The notes under the pieces are model-generated. The model was given only the letters and a program-made list of their open reading frames with translations, ran no database searches and had not been told where the DNA came from. Made by a program: the position numbers and the translations under genes. From NCBI RefSeq assembly GCF_000336875.1, contig NZ_AOJK01000072.1, forward strand, positions 66,776 to 101,867: a stretch of DNA of 35,092 bases. The letters are read 5' to 3'. Shown here piece by piece: positions 17,010 to 23,190 of this stretch; the stretch's first letter is position 1, and each line of letters opens with the position of its first letter. The DNA comes from Halorubrum californiense DSM 19288. GTDB lineage: Archaea; Halobacteriota; Halobacteria; Halobacteriales; Haloferacaceae.

Positions 17010-17837
17010 TCACCGGGTCGCGTCGGCGGCCGCGACGAGGTCCGCGACGCGGTCGGCGTCGACCGGAGCAGTCGTCTCCCCGCCCTGCTTGAGCGCGGTG
17101 CCGACGACCGCGCCGTCGGCGACGTCGAGCAGGTCGGCGACCGTCTCCCGCGTGACGCCGCTGCCGACGAGAACCGGCGTGTCGAGGCCGTGGCGCTCGC
17201 GTTCGGCGACGACCGCCTCCAGCGCGTCGGCGTCGACCGCCTCGCCGGTCCCGGAGCCGGAGGCGATGACGGCGTCGGCGAGGCCGCGCTCGGCGGTGTC
17301 GGCGAACGATTCGGCGGTGTAGCCCGCTGGCGTCAGCGGTGCGGAGTGTTTCACGTCGGTGTCGGCGAAGACGCCGACGTCGACGCCGAGACGGTCGCGC
17401 AGCCGGAGCGTCTCGTGGGCGCGCCCCTGAACGATCCCCTGATCGGTGACGCGGGCGCCGGTGTGGACATTCACGCGGACGAAGTCGGCATCGACCGCGG
17501 CGGCGACCGAGAGCGCGGCCTCGGCGTCGTTCCGGAGGACGTTGATCCCGAGCGGGAGGTCGGTCTCGGCGGCGACCGCGGTCGCGGCGCGGGTCACGCC
17601 GGCGACGACGTGCGGCGGGACCTCGTCGGGATAGAAGGGCGCGTCGCCGAAGTTCTCGATCACGATCCCGTCGACGCCGCCGCGGTCGAGCGCCCGCGCG
17701 TCGCTCGCGGCCCGGTCGACCGCGGCGCGCATCGCCTCGCGCCCGTCGTCCGGCGCTTTCGGGGCTCCGGGCAGCGGCGGGAGGTGGACCATGCCGAGCA
17801 GCGGCGCGGGCGTGTCGAAGGTGGACTCGAACTCCAT
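17010..17837 (-). CDS. BtpA/SgcQ family TIM-barrel protein
   Basis: A 275-residue member of the BtpA family. The N-terminus has LLGMVHLPPLPGAP (about residues 13-26) and the interior GVDGIVIENFGDAPF (about 54-68), then PLGINVLRNDAEAAL, VRVNVHTGARVTDQGI and a late PVLVGSGVT, all typical of this TIM-barrel family. BtpA was linked to photosystem I accumulation in cyanobacteria, and SgcQ lies in a sugar operon in E. coli; the reaction is unsettled. It faces the PfkB kinase gene convergently, 30 bp away. It has its own TATA-like GCTTATGTC about 28 bp upstream. A role in phosphorylated sugar or nucleoside metabolism is only a context guess. Confidence 0.9.
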   Translation of the reverse strand: MEFESTFDTPAPLLGMVHLPPLPGAPKAPDDGREAMRAAVDRAASDARALDRGGVDGIVIENFGDAPFYPDEVPPHVVAGVTRAATAVAAETDLPLGINVLRNDAEAALSVAAAVDADFVRVNVHTGARVTDQGIVQGRAHETLRLRDRLGVDVGVFADTDVKHSAPLTPAGYTAESFADTAERGLADAVIASGSGTGEAVDADALEAVVAERERHGLDTPVLVGSGVTRETVADLLDVADGAVVGTALKQGGETTAPVDADRVADLVAAADATR

Positions 17838-17913
17838 CGTCGGTAGCGAGGAGACGACCCGACATAAGCGTCCCCACAGCGTTTAGTCCGCGCGTCACCT
17901 CCCGCCGAACGAG

Positions 17914-18381
17914 ATGGGAATCGACGCGACGACGCCCGGCGACGGCGACGTGACGCTCGTCTTCTCGCTCGGCGCCGCGCGGTCGCTCGCCGACCCGGCC
18001 GCGGCGTTCGCCGACGCGCGCGAGTGGAGCCGCCACGTCGGTATCGTCGCGAACGAGGCGGACCAAGTGGCGGCGTTCGCCCGCGACCACGGGATCGACA
18101 ACGACTACGAACTCACGAAGTGGGACAAGTGGGGGACGCTCGCGGATGTCCGCGAGGAGAGTTCCGCCCCGCGATACGTGTTCGTCGGAACCACCCGCGC
18201 GGACGAGCGCGTCGCGAGCGAGACCGGCTACGAGTTCCTCCCGGTGACCGAGGCCGCCGAGAAGGCCGGCTGGGTGCTCTCGGAGCCGGGCGCAGCCGAA
18301 AAGGACGACGCCGCGGGGGGCGCCGACCGCCTCGCTCGACTGCGGCGCGCGGTCCGCGACGCGCTCTCGCGGTTCAGGTGA
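17914..18381 (+). CDS. Haloarchaeal protein, paralogue of 33932-34348 (possibly DUF7124)
   Basis: A 155-residue soluble protein of unknown function in a haloarchaeal family (DUF7124, from memory). The first about 115 residues align without obvious gaps to the protein at 33932: VTLVFSL/MTLAFEL, then [33 protein letters not shown] and [15 protein letters not shown], matched there by LADPNAVFNNARQWTEYVGVV, RHVFVGVDEDDE and FLHVEDAAEAAGWTL. The alternating helices and strands suggest a small alpha/beta fold. The C-terminal about 25 residues ([17 protein letters not shown]) are basic and amphipathic, absent from the paralogue, and could bind nucleic acid or membrane. A TATA-like gtttagt lies about 30 bp upstream of the ATG. 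Confidence 0.8.
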   Translation: MGIDATTPGDGDVTLVFSLGAARSLADPAAAFADAREWSRHVGIVANEADQVAAFARDHGIDNDYELTKWDKWGTLADVREESSAPRYVFVGTTRADERVASETGYEFLPVTEAAEKAGWVLSEPGAAEKDDAAGGADRLARLRRAVRDALSRFR

Positions 18382-18458
18382 GTTCCGGGCGCGCGGTCGG
18401 CGGGACCGAATGGCCTCGGCCGCGGAAGGTACAAACCGCTCGTCGTCTAACGTGGGGT

Positions 18459-18806
18459 ATGTCCTCACCGCTCGCGGACGAGCCTGTCGAACCGGCCGGC
18501 GACGACGCGGAGCCGCTCGACGCCGACGAGTGCGCCGACCACCTCGCCGAACTCGGCGACGCGTGGGAGGTCGTCGACGACCACCACCTGGAGGCGAGCT
18601 ACGAGTTCCCCGACTTCGAAACGGCGCTGGCGTTCACGAACGACGTGGGCGAACTCGCCGAAGCGGAGTGGCACCACCCGGACATCGCGCTGTCGTGGGG
18701 GGAGGTCGGGATCGAGATGTGGAGCCACGAGGTCGGCGGGCTCACTCGGGCCGACTTCGTGATGGCGGCGAAGATGGACCGCCTGTACGCCGACGCCGAC
18801 GAGTGA
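18459..18806 (+). CDS. Pterin-4a-carbinolamine dehydratase family protein
   Basis: A 115-residue PCD/DCoH-family protein, which dehydrates 4a-hydroxytetrahydropterin to quinonoid dihydropterin. The catalytic motif [38 protein letters not shown] (residues about 70-107) has the paired histidines and the third histidine (SHE) followed by the GLTxxD turn. Residues 1-22 are an acidic haloarchaeal extension. The ATG at 18459 follows a TATA-like tacaaac by about 26 bp. No aromatic amino-acid hydroxylase is nearby. In archaea this family may act in molybdopterin or other pterin recycling, but that link is unproven here despite the moe genes in the window. Confidence 0.93.
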   Translation: MSSPLADEPVEPAGDDAEPLDADECADHLAELGDAWEVVDDHHLEASYEFPDFETALAFTNDVGELAEAEWHHPDIALSWGEVGIEMWSHEVGGLTRADFVMAAKMDRLYADADE

Positions 18807-18872
18807 CCGGACGGCCCTCTGCTTGAGGCATCAACGAACGGGTTTAAACCCCTCCCGGCAAAACGACGGGTA

Positions 18873-19355
18873 ATGAGCGAGAACGTCTTCCTGGTCCCGA
18901 TCGACCCGGAGAACTTCGACCGAACGGTCCGGTCCCCGGTCGATCTCACAGACTATCCCGATCGCCCCGAACCCCTCGCGGACCTCGACGAGGCCCGCCT
19001 GTGGGCCGTCGACGACGACAGCGGCAACGGCTCGACGTTCGAGAAGATGGCGGCGGGCGACCTCCTGCTGTTCTACGCGGACGACGAGTACGTCGCGACC
19101 GGCCGCATCGGCGAGACGTTCGCGGACGACGACCGCTGGGCCAGCGGGACCTTCTGGACCGCCTTCCCGACGACGCGGGTGTACACGGTCACCGACTTCA
19201 GCGCCGTCTCCGCGCCCAAGCGCGCCGTCAACCGGATTTTCGACTACTCGTCGTCGTACACGCCCGGCTTCATGCGCGTCGCCGACAGTCGGGTGAACGC
19301 GGACCTCTCGTCGATCGAGTCCGCGCTGGAACACTACACGAAGCGCAACGCCTGA
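18873..19355 (+). CDS. EVE/PUA-like small haloarchaeal protein
   Basis: A 160-residue protein that I do not recognise at family level. The segment FEKMAAGDLLLFYADDEYVATGRIGETF (about residues 57-84) is the beta-strand pattern of EVE/PUA-like folds, where a gating strand (GDLLLFY) is followed by the VATGRI strand. Residues about 88-105 (RWASGTFWTAFPTTRVYTV) fit the next aromatic strand pair. EVE domains bind modified bases and often sit beside restriction enzymes, but no restriction or modification gene is near. The perfect palindrome ggtttaaacc at 18841-18850 lies about 28 bp upstream of the ATG and probably serves as its TATA region. The fold assignment is tentative. Confidence 0.65.
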   Translation: MSENVFLVPIDPENFDRTVRSPVDLTDYPDRPEPLADLDEARLWAVDDDSGNGSTFEKMAAGDLLLFYADDEYVATGRIGETFADDDRWASGTFWTAFPTTRVYTVTDFSAVSAPKRAVNRIFDYSSSYTPGFMRVADSRVNADLSSIESALEHYTKRNA

Positions 19356-19379
19356 GCGCGGGCCGAACGAAGCGATTCT

Positions 19380-20294
19380 TCAGTTCTCGACCGCGTCCGT
19401 GAGCGCCGCGTACGCCGGCTCGTACCGCGACGCGACGCGGTCGGGGGTGCCCCGAACATCGCCGGACAGCGCCGGCAGCGAGACGGTCGCGAGCGGTTCG
19501 ATCATCTCCGTCACCGCGTCGACGTGCTCCTCGCGGGTGCCCTCGCGCGGGCTCCCGGCGGCGACCGCGCGGGCCTTGGCGTAGCGGTCGCCGGCGTAGA
19601 TCCGCGCGCGGCCGGGGTCGACGACGGCGACCGCGTCGGGCGCGACGGGCCCGTCGCGCGGGAGCGTCCCGGCGACGTCGGCGTACGACTCGACGACGAC
19701 CGGGACCGGCGTCCGCGAGACCCGGTCCGCGAGCCGTTCGATCGCGGGGAGGTGCGCCTCGGCCATCACCTCGTTGAACTCGGGGACGCCGCGCACGCGG
19801 GTCGCGTCCGCAAGGGGGAGGCGTTCGGCGAGCGCGTCGGGGAGCAGGCCGGCGTCCTCGGCCGCGCCGTTGACGACGAACCGCGTCCCGGACTCGGTCG
19901 TCACGCGGTCACAGAGGAAGGTTCGGTCGGCGTCGCCGAGCATCCCGGTCCGGCCCGGCGTCGGCTTCCAGAGCCGGTGGACGGGGTTGATCGACTCGGG
20001 CGTGACCGCCGAGGGCGACGGCGACGCGTCGTCGACGGCCGCCAGCGCGCGGGTGTTCGCCGCCGCGAGCGCCCGAGCGTCCTTCCCGTAGAGCCGGCCC
20101 GCGTCGGTCGCGACCCGGTAGTCGTCGTGGTCGAACCAGAAGTCGTTGCCCGCGCGGGGTTTGACGCCGACCGCGTCGCCCGCGCGCTCGGCGAGGTGGG
20201 CGACCAGTCCCGCCGAGAAGGTGGTCTTGCCGGCGTCGACGCGCGCGCCGCCGGCGACGAGGTAGGTCGGCGGGTCGGCGGACTCCCCGGTCAC
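19380..20294 (-). CDS. Predicted P-loop ATPase/GTPase of unknown function
   Basis: A 304-residue soluble protein with a Walker A motif GGARVDAGKTTFSAG (about residues 15-29), in the style of MinD/dethiobiotin-synthetase and CobQ-type P-loops. DAGKTT is close to the VDAGKT of the dethiobiotin group. The strand PVPVVVESYADVAGTLPRDG (about 197-216) may hold the Walker B and switch region, and APDAVAVVDPGRARIYAG the base-binding strand. No partner enzyme is evident, so the function is open. It is not confidently BioD, because the rest of biotin synthesis is absent. The GTG start overlaps the stop of the 104-residue upstream gene (GTGA), so the two are translationally coupled. Confidence 0.72.
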   Translation of the reverse strand: MTGESADPPTYLVAGGARVDAGKTTFSAGLVAHLAERAGDAVGVKPRAGNDFWFDHDDYRVATDAGRLYGKDARALAAANTRALAAVDDASPSPSAVTPESINPVHRLWKPTPGRTGMLGDADRTFLCDRVTTESGTRFVVNGAAEDAGLLPDALAERLPLADATRVRGVPEFNEVMAEAHLPAIERLADRVSRTPVPVVVESYADVAGTLPRDGPVAPDAVAVVDPGRARIYAGDRYAKARAVAAGSPREGTREEHVDAVTEMIEPLATVSLPALSGDVRGTPDRVASRYEPAYAALTDAVEN

Positions 20295-20605
20295 GCCGAC
20301 TCGTCGGCAGCGGCGTCCGGATCTGATTCAGCGTCTTCCTCCGTCGCGAGCCCGTAGTACCCCGGTCCGTCCTCGCTGAGGGGCTCGGCGATCACCATGT
20401 CCTCGGCGTGGACCATGACCCACGGGACCGCCCAGTCGACCAGTACGGCCTCGGTGTCGGGGCCGACCTCGGCGTCCGGTTCGAGCCCCTGAAGCAGGCG
20501 ACCGATCTCGGGGATGGTGTACATCTGGTCCGGTTCGAACAGTTCCGCGGGCTCGTAGAAGTCGCACGGATAGGTGGCGTCGAACGCCGACTTCGGTTCG
20601 GGCAT
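20291..20605 (-). CDS. Small haloarchaeal protein (possibly DUF5827)
   Basis: A 104-residue acidic soluble protein, tentatively DUF5827 from memory. The conserved-looking core is ATYPCDFYEPAELFEPDQMYT, then IPEIGRLLQGL and a hydrophobic strand VLVDWAVPWVMVHAEDMVIAEP; the C-terminal 15 residues are a disordered acidic tail. No catalytic motif is apparent. It has its own TATA-like element (GCGTTTACGG on the minus strand, 20629-20638), about 28 bp before the ATG at 20605. It overlaps the P-loop ATPase gene by 4 bp, so the two probably act together. It is the first gene reached by any transcript running leftward out of the hairpin-rich region at 20650-21066. Confidence 0.72.
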   Translation of the reverse strand: MPEPKSAFDATYPCDFYEPAELFEPDQMYTIPEIGRLLQGLEPDAEVGPDTEAVLVDWAVPWVMVHAEDMVIAEPLSEDGPGYYGLATEEDAESDPDAAADESA

Positions 20606-20678
20606 GCGCGAGGGTACGCGACCGCGTCCGTAAACGCTGCCGATACGGTTTCATCGGTGCGGTGGCGCGTGCCTGCGA

Positions 20679-20843
20679 GGCCGCCTCGCGGCCGAGCCGC
20701 AAGGGACCGAAGGTGCCTCTGGAAGCCGGCGCTTCGCGCCGGCGACAGCACGCGCGAGGTCGCCGGCGGCAAAGCCGCCGGCTGCCAGAGAATCTTCGAT
20801 TCTCGCTGGAGTCAGTCGCCGTCGCTTCGCTCCGGCGACTGAC
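20679..20843. repeat. Array of five perfect hairpins
   Basis: Perfect inverted repeats with short loops follow one another: 20679-20693 (6-bp stem, 3-nt loop), 20725-20743 (8 bp, TTC loop), 20762-20782 (9 bp, AAA loop), 20788-20804 (7 bp, TTC loop) and 20811-20843 (11-bp stem, 11-nt loop). All stems are verified base by base. The stems differ in sequence, so this is not a simple tandem duplication. The array lies immediately downstream (minus strand) of the candidate RNA and could be its 3' part or a set of independent insertions. Confidence 0.85.
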
Positions 20844-20889
20844 GAGGCTGGGGAGGCGTGAGGAGCTGTGCGGAGCGGTGCGGGGCGGG

Positions 20890-21066
20890 ACTCAAAGGGG
20901 CAGCCGGGAGGGCGCCGTAGGCGACGCAAGCACCGCAGGGAGCGAGCAACCCGAGCGACCGAGGCGCGTGGTTCGAGAGAGCTTCGATCTCTCGTCATCA
21001 CGAGACGCCGGAGGCGTCTCGAACGACAGCGAGCGTACGACGCCCTCCCGACTGGGGCTTTGGAGT
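20890..21066 (-). ncRNA. Candidate structured RNA, ends pair over 27 bp
   Basis: Read on the minus strand, the 5' part (complement of 21036-21066) and the 3' part (complement of 20890-20919) form 27 base pairs, with one bulged C and one 3x3 C/C internal loop. Two pairs are U-G on this strand but would be C/A mismatches if the plus strand were transcribed, so the minus strand is the likely template sense. A TATA-like box (plus gtatatcc, 21092-21099) lies about 26 bp upstream of the first paired base, so the predicted start coincides with the base of the stem. Two hairpins (20974-20994 and 21001-21021) lie in the enclosed 116 nt. Expression is not shown by sequence, and a mobile-element remnant with imperfect terminal inverted repeats is the alternative. 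Confidence 0.5.
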
Positions 21067-21120
21067 GGTTCGGTACGGAAGCGTCGATCGCGTATATCCG
21101 ATCGACTGGGGCTTTGGAGG
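21049..21120 (-). repeat. Two copies of RNA-start sequence CTCCAAAGCCCCAGTCG
   Basis: The plus-strand sequence cgactggggctttggag occurs at 21049-21065 and 21103-21119. A one-base variant, cgactggggctatggag, lies at 29-45. Each is followed on the plus strand by an AT-rich box (gtatatcc at 21092, cataaatc at 21151, catataag at 71), that is, an upstream TATA box for the minus strand at 25-30 bp. Confidence 0.8.
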
Positions 21121-21248
21121 ATTCCCCCCCCCGATCTGCCAGCGGCTACGCATAAATCACATCCCCTGTACGGGGCCGTCGCTCATCTGGTAGCGTACTG
21201 CGAAAAAATGCGGATCTCGACGCGCGTAACGCGTCCGCTTGAACGCGC

Positions 21249-21848
21249 TTACTCGAACAGCTCGACGGCCTGCTCGTAGCGAGTGGACGGCTCGTCCCAG
21301 TCGACGACCTCGAAGAAGTTGTCGACGAACTCGCCGCGAGCCGGACCGTAGTCGTGGTAGTAGGAGTGCTCCCAGACGTCCAGCGCGAGGATCGGGTGAC
21401 CGCCCCAGACCGCGCCCTCATCGTGGTTGTCGACCACGACGTTGCGGAGCTGATTCGAGAACGTGTCGTACACCAGCAGGGCCCAGCCGCTCGCGCTGCC
21501 CGCGGCGGCTTCGAACTCGCCCTTCCAGGCCTCGTACGAGCCGAAGTCCTCCTCGATACGGTCGGCGAGGGCTCCTTCGGGCTCGTCGCCGCCCTCCGGC
21601 GACATGTTCTGCCAGAACAGGTCGTGGAGGATGTGGCCCGACGAGTTGTGGGTCACGTCGCGGATGGCCCCGGCCGACGAGGAGAAGTCGTGGTCCTCGC
21701 GGTTGGCCTCGAGCGTCTCTTCGGCGGAATTCCAACCGTTGACGTACCCCTGATGGTGGGTGTCGTGATGCCATTCGAGCACCTGCTCGGAGATGTGCGG
21801 TTCCAGCGCGTCGTAATCGTACGGTAGCGGATCGAGTTCGTAACTCAT
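21249..21848 (-). CDS. sodA: Superoxide dismutase (Mn/Fe family)
   Basis: Converts superoxide to oxygen and hydrogen peroxide in the cytoplasm. The 199-residue protein is a full-length Mn/Fe-SOD with metal ligands His27 (LEWHHDTHHQGYVNGWN), His75 (SGHILHDLFW), Asp157 and His161 (LALDVWEHSYYHDYG). The residue that often marks metal choice is histidine, in NHDEGAVWGG, where bacterial Mn enzymes have NQD; haloarchaeal SODs usually use Mn. The ATG at 21848 has a strong Shine-Dalgarno sequence AGGTGAT 7-9 nt upstream. A TATA-like element lies 40-50 bp upstream, so unlike most genes here the transcript should carry a short leader. Both flanks are gene-free structured DNA. Confidence 0.97.
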   Translation of the reverse strand: MSYELDPLPYDYDALEPHISEQVLEWHHDTHHQGYVNGWNSAEETLEANREDHDFSSSAGAIRDVTHNSSGHILHDLFWQNMSPEGGDEPEGALADRIEEDFGSYEAWKGEFEAAAGSASGWALLVYDTFSNQLRNVVVDNHDEGAVWGGHPILALDVWEHSYYHDYGPARGEFVDNFFEVVDWDEPSTRYEQAVELFE

Positions 21849-21852
21849 GCTT

Positions 21853-21897
21853 GTATCACCTGTTCATTACATGGCTCGGAAACCTGTTAAAGATAAT
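21853..21897 (-). promoter_or_regulatory. sodA promoter and ribosome binding site
   Basis: On the minus strand the AT-rich element TTATCTTTAA (21888-21897) is followed by AGGTGATACAAGC ending directly before the ATG at 21848. The spacing predicts a leader of about 18-20 nt with a good anti-16S match, unusual beside the mostly leaderless promoters of this window. Confidence 0.6.
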
Positions 21898-22131
21898 GCG
21901 GCACGCGCTACCACGGACCACCGGACGCGAGCGTCCCCGGTCGTTTCGGGCGATCGGCGGTAGGGTTGCGGTTCCGGGGGTAGATAACACGCGATCGAAC
22001 GTCGGTCGCGATCGACTGACGGGACGAGGTGGTAATCGAATTCGGTTTCACAAGGCACAGTCTCGCCTTGCCGGTCGCTCGCTGATTCGAATTCCAGCGA
22101 CCGCTCTGCGCTCACTAGTATCACGGAGAAG

Positions 22132-22153
22132 CGGTGGGACTGGGATTCGAACC
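22132..22153 (-). repeat. Duplicate of tRNA-Ser 3' end (att-like remnant)
   Basis: The 22 bp cggtgggactgggattcgaacc are identical to 22283-22304, the last 22 nt (discriminator G, acceptor strand and T-arm) of the adjacent tRNA-Ser gene in the same orientation. Duplicated tRNA 3' ends are the usual scar of tyrosine-recombinase integration, but no integrase is in the window and only 129 bp separate the copies. Confidence 0.7.
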
Positions 22154-22243
22154 GATGTGAGACGGTCGCCCTCGCTCCCGAGGTGTTCGCCTCGCTCACA
22201 CCTCGCACCGCTCGGGCGCTGCGACTCACAGGCTTCGAATCCC
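22142..22243. repeat. Long imperfect inverted repeat (about 100 nt)
   Basis: The arm 22142-22161 (gggattcgaaccgatgtgag) matches the reverse complement of 22225-22243 except for a 4-versus-3-base core. Further inward, 22163-22181 and 22211-22224 are also partly complementary, and 22179-22186 pairs with 22198-22205 as an 8-bp tip. The whole can fold into one rod-like hairpin whose left arm overlaps the tRNA-Ser 3'-end duplicate. Confidence 0.65.
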
Positions 22244-22252
22244 GCACGAGAC

Positions 22253-22279
22253 GCGCGCGGCGCGGAGTGCGCCGCGCGC
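22253..22279 (-). terminator. GC hairpin 3 nt after tRNA-Ser
   Basis: A perfect 11-bp stem (gcgcgcggcgc with gcgccgcgcgc) and a 5-nt loop begin three bases after the tRNA 3' end on the minus strand. There is no following T-run, so a processing or pausing role is as likely as termination. Confidence 0.4.
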
Positions 22280-22282
22280 CTA

Positions 22283-22366
22283 CGGTGGGACTGGGATTCG
22301 AACCCAGGAAGCCGTGAGGCTACCTGCTTTCAAGGCAGGCGCAATGGGCCACTCTGCCATCCCACC
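22283..22366 (-). tRNA. tRNA-Ser (anticodon UGA)
   Basis: An 84-nt minus-strand class II tRNA. The acceptor stem GGTGGGA pairs with TCCCACC, followed by discriminator G, the serine identity base. The D-arm region is TGGCAGAGTGG. The anticodon stem CCTGC/GCAGG carries the loop CTTGAAA, giving anticodon TGA (reads UCA). A long variable arm (TAGCCTCACGGCTT) and the T-arm CTGGGTTCGAATCCCAG complete the cloverleaf. CCA is not encoded and no intron is seen. The 3' 22 nt are duplicated downstream at 22132. Confidence 0.95.
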
Positions 22367-22434
22367 ACACGTCACCGCTGGAGGCCGGCCGACTAAGTGG
22401 TGTCGGATCCGACGAATCGCTCCGTCCCGACGCC

Positions 22435-23190
22435 TCAGTCCCGAACCAACCGCTGCTCCCCGTCCTCGACGACCACGTCCAACCCCTTCTCGTGGACGAA
22501 CGCGGCCGTGTAATCCGGCACGACGCGTTCCGCGGCGAACCGCGCGCGGAGCATCGGGACCACGTCGAGGAGGTCCTCGCCGGTCTCCAGCGAGGGGGAC
22601 GCCTCCACGAAGTCCACGGAGCGGTCGGCGTCCCGCCCGCGCTCCGCGAGCGTCGGCAGCGCGGGCGCCTCGAACGCGCCGTCGAAGTCGATCGGTTCGG
22701 TGAAGCCCGCGAAGTACGCCCGCCCGTTCGAGGAGGGGCCGAGGACGACCTCGGTCGTCCGCAGCTTCATCGCCGCGGAGTCGATGCTGGTTCGCGAGAG
22801 CAGGGGCGCGGTCGGGGTGACGACCGCGACCGAGTCCGCGCCCTCCTCGCGCAGCAGGTGCGTGACGGTGTTGCCGGCGCGCGCGCCGAACGAGGAGCCG
22901 ACCTGGCGCTCGAAGCGGACCTCGTCGGTGCCGCCGAGGGTGTCCGCGACGAGCGTCCGCAGCTCCGCCTCCGGGTTCGTTTCCGTCCGGTACTCGGCGG
23001 GGAAGTCCTCCTCGTCGGGGTAGTTGACGAGGAGCTCGCCGCCGGAGCGGTCGACCGCAAGAACGGCGTCGCGGAACATCGCCTCGTAGAGGTCCGCGGC
23101 CTCGGCGGGCGACAGCGGCGTCGACTCGGCGAGCGCGGTTCCGACGAGCCCCTCGCGGGGCGGGTTCGCCAGCAGGGCGACGACGGTCAT
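22435..23190 (-). CDS. DUF2064-like nucleotidyl/glycosyltransferase-fold protein
   Basis: A 251-residue protein that probably has a nucleotide-diphospho-sugar transferase (GT-A) fold related to DUF2064/CofC-type proteins. The N-terminus MTVVALLANPPREGLVGTALAES fits the first nucleotide-binding strand and loop. DSVAVVTPTAPLLSRTSIDSAAMKL (about residues 118-142) has the SSD/PTxP-like region, and TEVVLGPSSNGRAYFAGFTEPIDF (about 145-168) matches the VxGPxxDGGYYLxG pattern of that family, with serine and asparagine replacing acidic or glycine positions. No carotenoid glycosylation or F420 genes are adjacent. The altered motif makes the donor and even activity uncertain. It is transcribed toward the tRNA-Ser gene. 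Confidence 0.72.
   Translation of the reverse strand: MTVVALLANPPREGLVGTALAESTPLSPAEAADLYEAMFRDAVLAVDRSGGELLVNYPDEEDFPAEYRTETNPEAELRTLVADTLGGTDEVRFERQVGSSFGARAGNTVTHLLREEGADSVAVVTPTAPLLSRTSIDSAAMKLRTTEVVLGPSSNGRAYFAGFTEPIDFDGAFEAPALPTLAERGRDADRSVDFVEASPSLETGEDLLDVVPMLRARFAAERVVPDYTAAFVHEKGLDVVVEDGEQRLVRD

Larger units (their letters stand above)
20606..21248. other. Gene-free, hairpin- and repeat-rich interval
   Basis: No credible protein gene lies in these 643 bp; apparent frames are short and basic, unlike the neighbouring acidic proteins. From left to right it contains a promoter for 20605, five perfect hairpins (20679-20843), a candidate minus-strand RNA closed by a long-range stem (20890-21066), a second copy of the RNA-start sequence (21103-21120) with its TATA-like box, and a short unstructured stretch before the sodA stop. 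Confidence 0.8.
21898..22282. other. Gene-free interval with tRNA-tailed long hairpin
   Basis: No supportable protein gene is present. The interval holds a long imperfect hairpin (22142-22243), a 22-bp duplicate of the tRNA-Ser 3' end (22132-22153), and an 11-bp perfect GC hairpin (22253-22279) next to the tRNA gene. The left part (21898-22131) shows several TTCGAAT/GAATTC motifs but no larger structure that I can see. Confidence 0.7.

Noticed and set aside
20679..20843. A CRISPR array
   Set aside because: The hairpins have different sequences and irregular spacing and there is no constant direct repeat; no cas genes are present.
20890..21066. Reading the 20.9-21.07 kb inverted repeat as an insertion sequence
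   Set aside because: There is no transposase frame between the arms and no clear target-site duplication, though a short non-autonomous remnant cannot be excluded; an RNA reading explains the strand-specific wobble pairs better.
21172..21202. A tRNA 5'-half-like sequence (ggggccgtcgctcatctggtagcg)
   Set aside because: A D-arm-like stem (cgct/agcg) can be drawn, but there is no matching anticodon arm, T-arm or acceptor 3' strand, so it is at most a degenerate fragment.
21867..22247. A 126-codon minus-strand reading frame downstream of tRNA-Ser
   Set aside because: It runs through the long hairpin and the tRNA 3'-end duplicate, overlaps the sodA promoter, and its Arg/Ser-rich composition is unlike the acidic proteins around it.
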